Shown here piece by piece: positions 1-4,380 of a stretch of 7,529 bases of DNA. Every line of letters starts with the position of its first letter. Positions within the stretch are counted from its first letter, which is position 1. Below the pieces are notes generated by a model. The model was not told the DNA's origin. It ran no database searches and worked only from the letters and a program-made list of their open reading frames with translations. The position numbers and the translations under genes were made by a program. Source of the stretch: Actinomycetota bacterium (GTDB lineage: Bacteria > Actinomycetota > Thermoleophilia > Solirubrobacterales > 70-9); contig VAYL01000061.1 of the NCBI GenBank assembly GCA_005884305.1, positions 1 through 7,529 on the forward strand, in the 5' to 3' direction.

Positions 1-1
1 G

Positions 2-709
2 GGCCACCGCGGCATCTCGGCGTTCGTCGTCCCCAAGGACGACACCGTGATCGTCGACAAGAAGGAGGACAAGCTCGGCCAGCGGGCCTCCAACACCGCC
101 GCGATCAGCTTCAACGAGACCGTCGTTCCCGCCAAGAACCTGCTCGGCGAGGAGAACCACGGGTTCAAGCTCGCGATGCAGACGCTCGACCGCACGCGCC
201 CCGGCGTCTGCGGCTTGGCCGTCGGCATCGCCCGCGCCGCCTTCGAGTTCGCGAGCGAGTACTCCAAGGAGCGCGTCCAGTTCGGCGTCCCGATCGCCAT
301 GCACCAGGCGGTCGCGTTCATGATCGCCGATATGGCAACCAAGATCGAAGCATCCCGGCTTCTGACCTGGGAGTCCGCGGTCCTGCTCGATCAGGGCAAG
401 CGCAACACGCTCGTCGCCTCACACGCCAAGCGGTTCGCGGCCGATACCGCGATGGAGGTCACCGTCGACGCCGTCCAGGTCTACGGCGGCTACGGCTTCA
501 TCAAGGAGTACCCAGTCGAGAAGCTCATGCGCGACGCGAAGATCATGCAGCTGTATGAGGGCACGTCCCAGATTCAGCGGCTGGTGATCGCTCGCGAGGT
601 CCTGATGCCACGGGACATCGACGACCCGGCGCCGGAGACATCGAAGCAGGACACCGAGGTCGCTGCTGAGGCGTCCGAGCAGGCGCCGGCCGCCGCTGAG
701 GTCGCTTAA
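2..709 (+). CDS. Acyl-CoA dehydrogenase, C-terminal part (5' end beyond left edge)
   Basis: FAD-dependent acyl-CoA dehydrogenase, which makes the trans-2 double bond in the first step of beta-oxidation. The reading frame is open from base 2, so the visible GTG at 47 is internal; about 235 C-terminal residues are seen. Family marks in order: GHRGISAFVV of the middle beta domain; a RVQFG segment at the start of the helical domain; QVYGGYGFIKEYPVEKLMRD; and YEGTSQIQR. The Glu of YEGT (codon 557-559) matches the catalytic base of medium- and short-chain enzymes. The family normally ends near the IAREVL segment. Here about 34 more residues follow, rich in Ala and Glu (DDPAPETSKQD, then EVAAEASEQAPAAAEVA). 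The chain-length class cannot be told from this part. The 3HCDH and hydratase genes downstream suggest a fatty-acid or short-chain acyl-CoA route, but PadR and SRPBCC genes and an opposing gene lie between, so it is not in one operon with them. Confidence 0.95.
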   Translation, partial: GHRGISAFVVPKDDTVIVDKKEDKLGQRASNTAAISFNETVVPAKNLLGEENHGFKLAMQTLDRTRPGVCGLAVGIARAAFEFASEYSKERVQFGVPIAMHQAVAFMIADMATKIEASRLLTWESAVLLDQGKRNTLVASHAKRFAADTAMEVTVDAVQVYGGYGFIKEYPVEKLMRDAKIMQLYEGTSQIQRLVIAREVLMPRDIDDPAPETSKQDTEVAAEASEQAPAAAEVA

Positions 710-719
710 TAGCTGTAAA

Positions 720-738
720 GCGGCGACTTTGTCGCCGC
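720..738. terminator. Perfect 8-bp hairpin, probable bidirectional terminator
   Basis: GCGGCGAC, loop TTT, GTCGCCGC starts 11 nt after the acyl-CoA dehydrogenase stop. On the - strand the same stem is followed by TTTACAG, so it may serve the convergent small gene better than the + strand gene. There is no long U tract in either direction, so the terminator call is inferred from position between convergent genes and from stem strength. Confidence 0.55.
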
Positions 739-755
739 AGCAGCATGTGCAGTTA

Positions 756-770
756 GGCGGCGGAGCCGCC
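756..770. terminator. Second perfect hairpin in the convergent gap
   Basis: GGCGGC, loop GGA, GCCGCC is a 6-bp all-GC stem 17 nt after the first hairpin and 11 nt from the stop of the - strand gene. On + it is followed by GTAATGGATTT. The arm CGCCGC of the first hairpin (733-738) could instead pair with GCGGCG at 757-762, so the two stems are also potentially exclusive with a longer structure. Its role as terminator is inferred from location. Confidence 0.45.
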
Positions 771-781
771 GTAATGGATTT

Positions 782-1033
782 CTAGCCGCGCCGAGTCGGG
801 CTGACGGCGATCATCAGGCCGATCGTCGTCAGCACGATCACGCCAAGCACGAGCCCCTGGGGCCAGCCGTTGATGCCCCACGCGACCGCATAAACGAGGG
901 CCGCGAGTAGGACGCTCGCGAGAGCCACGAAGACGATCACCGACCTGCGGCTCGTGACGCGAAGCGTACGGTCCGGAGCCCCCAGGTCCGGCCGCTCATA
1001 CTGCGCGCGGTCCTGGATGTTCATGTTGGCCAT
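782..1033 (-). CDS. Small two-helix membrane protein, function unknown
   Basis: An 83-residue protein that I do not recognise. A polar charged N-terminus (residues 1-30) is followed by two hydrophobic helices, about 32-52 and 58-78. They are joined by a short GINGWPQG turn, and the chain ends in PTRRG. Arginines at 25, 29, 30 and at 81-82 flank the helices, so by the positive-inside rule both ends should face the cytoplasm and the molecule is a simple hairpin in the membrane. The start is supported by AAGGGGAG read on the - strand (plus positions 1041-1048), 7 nt before the ATG. It converges with the acyl-CoA dehydrogenase gene and is divergent from the PadR gene, sharing a 190-nt upstream region that holds two repeat units. 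A PadR target next to its regulator is often a membrane protein, so control by the neighbouring PadR is possible but unproven. Confidence 0.75.
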   Translation of the reverse strand: MANMNIQDRAQYERPDLGAPDRTLRVTSRRSVIVFVALASVLLAALVYAVAWGINGWPQGLVLGVIVLTTIGLMIAVSPTRRG

Positions 1034-1056
1034 TCGATCTCTCCCCTTCTTAACAC

Positions 1057-1097
1057 CACTAACGGCACCAGCCAGTTTCGGGGCTAAAGCCCCTCAC
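1057..1097 (+). repeat. 41-nt two-hairpin repeat, copy 1 (type A)
   Basis: The unit begins CACTAACGGC and ends CCCCTCAC. It folds as two adjacent stems: ACT-(AAC)-GGC with loop ACCA and GCC-AGT, then GGGGC-TAAA-GCCCC. Copy 4 (2240-2280) is identical over all 41 nt. It lies between the divergent membrane-protein and PadR genes. Confidence 0.9.
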
Positions 1098-1105
1098 TAC
1101 AGAAT

Positions 1106-1146
1106 CACTAACGGCACATGCCAGTTTCGGGGCTAAAGCCTCTCAC
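1106..1146 (+). repeat. 41-nt two-hairpin repeat, copy 2 (type B)
   Basis: The same unit in direct orientation 8 nt after copy 1. The first loop is ACAT instead of ACCA plus a small shift (GGCACATGCC). The 3' arm reads GCCTC rather than GCCCC, which turns one G-C pair into a G-T (G-U in RNA) pair, so the stem is kept. Confidence 0.88.
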
Positions 1147-1209
1147 TGCAGACGTGCCCGACGAGGCTACACCCGAACCACGGCGGATCAAAGTGCGGAT
1201 GGTCACACG

Positions 1210-1215
1210 TATAGT
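1210..1215 (+). promoter_or_regulatory. Possible -10 box TATAGT of a leaderless padR transcript
   Basis: TATAGT fits the actinobacterial TANNNT -10 pattern and ends 8 nt before the ATG at 1224, the spacing expected when transcription starts at or next to the start codon. No Shine-Dalgarno sequence is seen before that ATG, which agrees with a leaderless mRNA. No convincing -35 box was found about 17 nt upstream, so the call is tentative. Confidence 0.4.
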
Positions 1216-1223
1216 CGCCATGG

Positions 1224-1709
1224 ATGGCTCAGCAGCGTGAAAAGGGCTCCCACCACGTGGCCGCGGCGGCGCGTGCTGCCCGCACCAGGGCGTCGCGCGC
1301 CGATTCGGGTCAGCCCGGACGCCGTGGCGGCGGCGCGATGGATGTCTTCGGAGGCGAGGTTCGCCGTCGCGACGTGTTCCCGCTGCTGGTCCTGCACCTG
1401 ATCGAGCGCGAGCCCGCGTATGGCAACCGGCTGATCGAGGACATCGAAGGGATCACGGACGGCGTGATCTCGGTCAACCCGAACACCATCTATCCGCTGC
1501 TGCGCGACCTCGAGGCGCGGGGCCTGATCGAGGGGCAGTGGGAGCACCCCGACCGCAGGACCCGGCGCTTCTACTCGATTACCGCGGCCGGCCGCAAGGA
1601 GTATCGCCGTCTGGTCACAGAGCTGGAGCCGTTCCTGGACTCGGTGATCAAGTCCGTGACGCTCATCAAGCGCGAGATCTACGAAGACGGCTCGAGCCGG
1701 GGTCGATGA
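1224..1709 (+). CDS. PadR family transcriptional regulator
   Basis: A 161-residue winged-helix DNA-binding repressor of the PadR type. The domain spans about residues 47-128: FPLLVLHLIEREPAYGNRLI is the first helix pair with the YG motif; VNPNTIYPLLRDLEARGLIEG is the recognition helix; and RRTRRFYSITAAGRKEY is the wing and following helix. A short amphipathic C-terminal helix (130-152) should give the dimer. The family usually begins a few residues before the FPLL-like segment. Starting at 1224 adds a 38-residue Arg/Ala/Gly-rich disordered leader, whereas the ATG at 1338 (residue 39) would give a standard 123-aa protein. I kept 1224 because of the TATAGT box just upstream; neither start has a clear ribosome site. 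The stop overlaps the next ATG (ATGA), so the SRPBCC protein is co-translated and likely shares control. The ligand is unknown. Confidence 0.9.
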   Translation: MAQQREKGSHHVAAAARAARTRASRADSGQPGRRGGGAMDVFGGEVRRRDVFPLLVLHLIEREPAYGNRLIEDIEGITDGVISVNPNTIYPLLRDLEARGLIEGQWEHPDRRTRRFYSITAAGRKEYRRLVTELEPFLDSVIKSVTLIKREIYEDGSSRGR

Positions 1710-2167
1710 GCCGCGTATCGGCATCGGTCACGGTCAACGCCTCGCTCGCGGAGGTGTGGGACTACTACTTCGACCCCGAGGGCTGGCCGGCATGGTCGGA
1801 TGGATTCGGGCGTGTCGAGTCCTCGAGCGGCTATCCCGAGACCGGTGGGTCACTTCGCTGGGTCTCCGGGCCGGCTGGCCGCGGCGACGTCACGGAGCGC
1901 GTTCTCGAGCACGAGCCGCGGCGGGTCCACCGCATCTCGTTCCAGGACCCCGATACCGAGGGCGAGCTCGAGACAACGTTCGAGATCGAAGGGGGCGGGA
2001 CGTTGGTCACGCAGGGGCTGGACTACCGGCTGCGCCGCGGCGGGCCCCTAGCGAAGCTCACCGACCGGCTCTTCATCCGATCGCAGATGCGGGGATCGCT
2101 CGCCCGCTCGCTGGGCCACCTCAAGCTCGAGGTCGAGGTGACGGCGGCCGGAGCGCAGCCTTTATAG
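1706..2167 (+). CDS. SRPBCC (START/polyketide cyclase-like) family protein
   Basis: A 153-residue protein with the helix-grip layout of the SRPBCC/Bet v1 superfamily, which binds hydrophobic ligands in a deep cavity. Visible signs: an N-terminal strand SRVSASVTVNA followed by the hallmark SLAEVWDYYFDPEGWPAW (residues 13-30); strands around GSLRWVSG, DVTERVLEHEPRRVHRISF and LETTFEIEGGGTLVTQGLDYRL (47-110); and a long C-terminal helix (115-145) that would close the cavity. An ATGA overlap with the PadR stop fixes the start. An open frame extends upstream from 1538 but is only the PadR gene read in another frame. The family includes aromatase/cyclases, lipid carriers and AHSA1-like proteins, and catalytic residues cannot be read from sequence alone. 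Pairing with a ligand-responsive regulator and lying beside beta-oxidation genes suggests a small hydrophobic or acyl ligand; that is inference. Confidence 0.85.
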   Translation: MSRVSASVTVNASLAEVWDYYFDPEGWPAWSDGFGRVESSSGYPETGGSLRWVSGPAGRGDVTERVLEHEPRRVHRISFQDPDTEGELETTFEIEGGGTLVTQGLDYRLRRGGPLAKLTDRLFIRSQMRGSLARSLGHLKLEVEVTAAGAQPL

Positions 2168-2185
2168 CCTTCCGCGCGCCGTAAT

Positions 2186-2226
2186 CACTAACGGCACATA
2201 CCAGTTTCAGGGCTAAAGCCCCTCAC
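2186..2226 (+). repeat. 41-nt two-hairpin repeat, copy 3 (type B)
   Basis: Begins 18 nt after the SRPBCC stop. It shares the GGCACAT variant of the first hairpin with copy 2 but reads ACC where copy 2 reads GCC, weakening that stem. AGGGC replaces GGGGC, so the outermost pair of the second stem is lost. Direct orientation. Confidence 0.88.
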
Positions 2227-2239
2227 ACACATACACAAT

Positions 2240-2280
2240 CACTAACGGCACCAGCCAGTTTCGGGGCTAAAGCCCCTCAC
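2240..2280 (+). repeat. 41-nt two-hairpin repeat, copy 4 (type A)
   Basis: Identical to copy 1 at all 41 positions although 1183 nt away, and separated from copy 3 by a 13-nt A/C-rich spacer. It ends 9 nt before the Shine-Dalgarno sequence of the 3-hydroxyacyl-CoA dehydrogenase gene, so its GGGGC-TAAA-GCCCC stem would lie in that gene's 5' leader if transcription starts upstream. Confidence 0.9.
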
Positions 2281-2289
2281 CACACATCT

Positions 2290-2294
2290 GGAGG
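2290..2294 (+). promoter_or_regulatory. Shine-Dalgarno GGAGG of the 3-hydroxyacyl-CoA dehydrogenase gene
   Basis: GGAGG ends 10 nt before the ATG at 2305, a somewhat long but workable spacing that supports this start. It lies directly after repeat copy 4. Confidence 0.7.
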
Positions 2295-2304
2295 ATCGAA
2301 TCTG

Positions 2305-3180
2305 ATGTTCGTGTTCAAGGCCGCCGTGCTCGGCGCCGGAACGATGGGAGGCGAGATCGCTCAGGTGATCGCGTCCGCCGACGTGCCCGTCGTGATGAAG
2401 GACGTAAACCAGGAGTTCATCGACGCCGGGCTGAACAAGGCGCGTGAGGTAACCGAGGGCCAGCTCGCGAGCCTGGTCGCCAAGGAGAAGATCACTCAGG
2501 AGCAGGCGGACGCGCGCGGCGAGGAGATCCTGGGCCAGATCACAGGCACCACCGAGTACGAGGGCTTCGGCGACGTCGACTTCGTAGTCGAGGCGGTGCC
2601 CGAGCGCATGGAGATCAAGCAGGCGGTCTTCGCAGAGCTCGACGAGGTGACGCCCGGGCACGCGATCCTCGCGTCGAACACGTCGGCCTTGTCGATCTCC
2701 GAGATTGGCTCGGCGACCACCCGGCCGGACCAGGTCGTCGGCTTTCACTTCTTCTACCCGGCGTCGGTGATGCGGCTGATCGAGGTCGTCGAGGGCGAAT
2801 TCACCTCCGAGGAGACGGCGCAGGCGGCGGCGAACTTCGCGATGCAGGTCCGCAAGAACCCGATCCGCTGCGGAGAGGAGCCGGGCTTCGTCGTCAACCG
2901 GGTCCTGAACTCCGCCGCGTCGGAGATCTGGCGCTATGCGGACGAGAGTGGCCGTTCCCCGGAGGAGATCGACAAGGAGATCGCCGACGCGAAGGTGACC
3001 CCGATGGGGCCGTTCTTCCTGTCGGACCTGCTGGGCCTCGACACCGTGCTTCATGTGGCCGAGCACCTGCAGAAAAGCTACGGCGAGCGCTTCTACGTCC
3101 ACCCGCGGATGAAGGAGCTGGTGGAGGCCGGCAATCTCGGGCAGAAGACCGGCCAGGGCTACTACACACACGGAGGCTGA
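2305..3180 (+). CDS. 3-hydroxyacyl-CoA dehydrogenase (Rossmann domain plus one C-terminal domain)
   Basis: A 291-residue NAD-dependent L-3-hydroxyacyl-CoA dehydrogenase, third step of beta-oxidation (3-hydroxyacyl-CoA to 3-ketoacyl-CoA), cytoplasmic. The length is that of the single-domain family (about 280-300). The Rossmann fold has GAGTMG at 10-15 and Asp33 for the NAD ribose. Aligned with the human mitochondrial enzyme, the catalytic set is kept: Ser127 (in SNTSAL), His148, Glu160 and Asn198 (in GFVVNRVLN), with the same spacing as Ser137/His158/Glu170/Asn208. The His segment reads HFFYPA rather than the usual HFFNP, so an active-site Asn is Tyr151. The C-terminal domain (about 190-289) ends GQKTGQGYY, the normal domain end. 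The next ATG lies 1 nt after the stop, with its ribosome site inside the last codons, so the two genes are coupled. The substrate chain length is unknown; 3-hydroxybutyryl-CoA is possible. Confidence 0.95.
   Translation: MFVFKAAVLGAGTMGGEIAQVIASADVPVVMKDVNQEFIDAGLNKAREVTEGQLASLVAKEKITQEQADARGEEILGQITGTTEYEGFGDVDFVVEAVPERMEIKQAVFAELDEVTPGHAILASNTSALSISEIGSATTRPDQVVGFHFFYPASVMRLIEVVEGEFTSEETAQAAANFAMQVRKNPIRCGEEPGFVVNRVLNSAASEIWRYADESGRSPEEIDKEIADAKVTPMGPFFLSDLLGLDTVLHVAEHLQKSYGERFYVHPRMKELVEAGNLGQKTGQGYYTHGG
3172..3176 (+). promoter_or_regulatory. Shine-Dalgarno GGAGG inside the end of the upstream gene
   Basis: GGAGG lies 5 nt before the ATG at 3182 and is read as the final glycine codons of the dehydrogenase. 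A proper ribosome site at the junction shows that the hydratase fusion is separately initiated, and argues against a sequencing frameshift in one long gene. Confidence 0.85.
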
Positions 3181-3181
3181 C

Positions 3182-4285
3182 ATGGAAGCGGCAACAGCAG
3201 AGATGACCGTCGTCGAGCGCTTCCAGCTCAAGGCCTTCGTCGAGGCCGTGATGCTCGTCGACGAGGGAGTGTCGACCACCAAGGACGTCGACCTGGGAAT
3301 GATGATGGGCGCCGGGATTCTGCCAGGGCCGCTGGCCCGTGCGGACGAGGCAGGGCTTGACGAGATGCTCGACCGTCTCGAGCTCGCGCAGCGCGAGTGG
3401 GGCGAGGGATTCGCGCCGCCCCTGCTCCTTCGGCGGCTGGTCAACCAGGGCCGGCTGGGCAAGAAGACAGGCCAGGGGTTCTTCTTCTATCCCAGGGCCG
3501 ACGAGGACTTCGATCAGAAGGAGACCATCCTTCTCGAGACCCGCGAGGAGACCGCGATCGTCTGGCTCAACCGCCCGCCAACGAACCCGATCTCGCCGCA
3601 AATGATCCGCGACGTCACCGCGGTGTGGGATGAGATCGAGTCCCGGGACGCGGTCCGGGCGGTCGTCTTCGCATCGTCGAACTTCGCCGTCTTCTGCGCC
3701 GGCGCGGACATCAAGGAGTTCACGAAGATGACCGACCCCGCCGCGGGCAAGGAGCTCCTGGACGGCGGCCACGGGGTGCTGCGCCGGATGGAGCAGTCGG
3801 GCAAGGTCACGATCGCGGCGGTGAACTCGCTGGCGCTCGGCGGAGGCTCCGAGCTGTCGATGGCCTGCGACTTCAGGGTCGCGGCCGAGTCGGCGAGCTT
3901 CGGACAGCCCGAGATCAACCTCGGGATCATCCCCGGCTTCGGCGGAACGCAGCGGCTCGCGCGCCTGGTGGGCGAGGGCAAGGCGCTCGAGATGAACCTG
4001 CTGGGCGATCCCGTCTCGGCGGCGCAGGCCTACGAGTCCGGCCTCGCGAACGAGGTCGTCGCCGACCACGAGCTCTTCGACACGGCCCTGGCCTGGGCGC
4101 GCAAGCTCGGCGGCCAGGCGCCGGTGGCGGTCGAGCAGATCAAGAGCGTCTCGGCCAAGGGCGATCTGGACGAGGGCATCGAGGCCGAGAAGGGCGGCTT
4201 CGCGACCGCGTTCAGCTCCGAGGACGCCCGCGAGGGCATCTCCGCGTTCCTGGGCAAGCGCAAGGCCCGTTGGTCGGGCAGGTAG
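3182..4285 (+). CDS. 3HCDH C-terminal domain fused to enoyl-CoA hydratase
   Basis: A 367-residue fusion. Residues about 10-105 are a second 3-hydroxyacyl-CoA dehydrogenase C-terminal domain without any NAD-binding domain (ERFQLKAFVEAVMLVDEGVS ... GRLGKKTGQGFFFYP). It aligns along its length with the C-terminal domain of the upstream protein and has the same KTGQG ending. Residues about 114-367 are a crotonase: CAGADIKEF (172-180) forms the oxyanion-hole strand. GGGSE (Glu224) and GQPE (Glu244) supply the two catalytic glutamates, 20 residues apart as in rat mitochondrial hydratase. GIIPGFGGTQRL follows, and the chain ends in a basic KRKARWSGR tail. The expected reaction is hydration of trans-2-enoyl-CoA to L-3-hydroxyacyl-CoA, which the upstream protein oxidises. 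In FadB the second C-terminal domain packs against the first, so this domain probably docks the hydratase on the dehydrogenase; that is inference. Confidence 0.92.
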   Translation: MEAATAEMTVVERFQLKAFVEAVMLVDEGVSTTKDVDLGMMMGAGILPGPLARADEAGLDEMLDRLELAQREWGEGFAPPLLLRRLVNQGRLGKKTGQGFFFYPRADEDFDQKETILLETREETAIVWLNRPPTNPISPQMIRDVTAVWDEIESRDAVRAVVFASSNFAVFCAGADIKEFTKMTDPAAGKELLDGGHGVLRRMEQSGKVTIAAVNSLALGGGSELSMACDFRVAAESASFGQPEINLGIIPGFGGTQRLARLVGEGKALEMNLLGDPVSAAQAYESGLANEVVADHELFDTALAWARKLGGQAPVAVEQIKSVSAKGDLDEGIEAEKGGFATAFSSEDAREGISAFLGKRKARWSGR

Positions 4286-4375
4286 GGCGACGGCGCGGTT
4301 TAGGGAAGCGTTTGGGGAATTAGGGTCGCTATAGCGTCCCCAATATCGCAAACGCTGCCGCAAGCATCGCCCTAC
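4282..4375 (+). repeat. 94-nt imperfect inverted repeat filling the hydratase-sirtuin gap
   Basis: The outer arms GTAGGGCGA (4282-4290) and TCGCCCTAC (4367-4375) are perfect 9-nt complements, and the hydratase TAG stop lies in the left arm. A middle stem AGCGTTTG (4307-4314) pairs with CAAACGCT (4349-4356). An inner stem (4319-4329 with 4334-4344, 9 of 11 positions paired) closes on a TATA loop. The element ends 5 nt before the sirtuin ATG and leaves no room for a normal ribosome site outside it. It may be a terminator/attenuator or a small palindromic mobile relic. Confidence 0.75.
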
Positions 4376-4380
4376 TCGCC

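Noticed and set aside
1198..1221. PadR operator (ATGG ... CCAT dyad around the TATAGT box)
   Set aside because: The arms are only 4 nt with a 16-nt gap and do not match the ATGT-N8-ACAT type of site; chance is a sufficient explanation.
1538..1705. Upstream extension of the SRPBCC frame to 1538
   Set aside because: This part is the PadR gene read in another frame; the ATG at 1706 in the ATGA overlap begins exactly at the family's first strand.
1057..2280. CRISPR array from the 41-nt repeats
   Set aside because: Only two units per site, spacers of 8 and 13 nt, repeat body made of two hairpins, and no cas gene in view.
3160..3190. Frameshift breaking one bifunctional gene
   Set aside because: The first protein ends exactly at the normal domain end (KTGQGYY), and a GGAGG sits 5 nt before the next ATG, so a true gene boundary is more likely.
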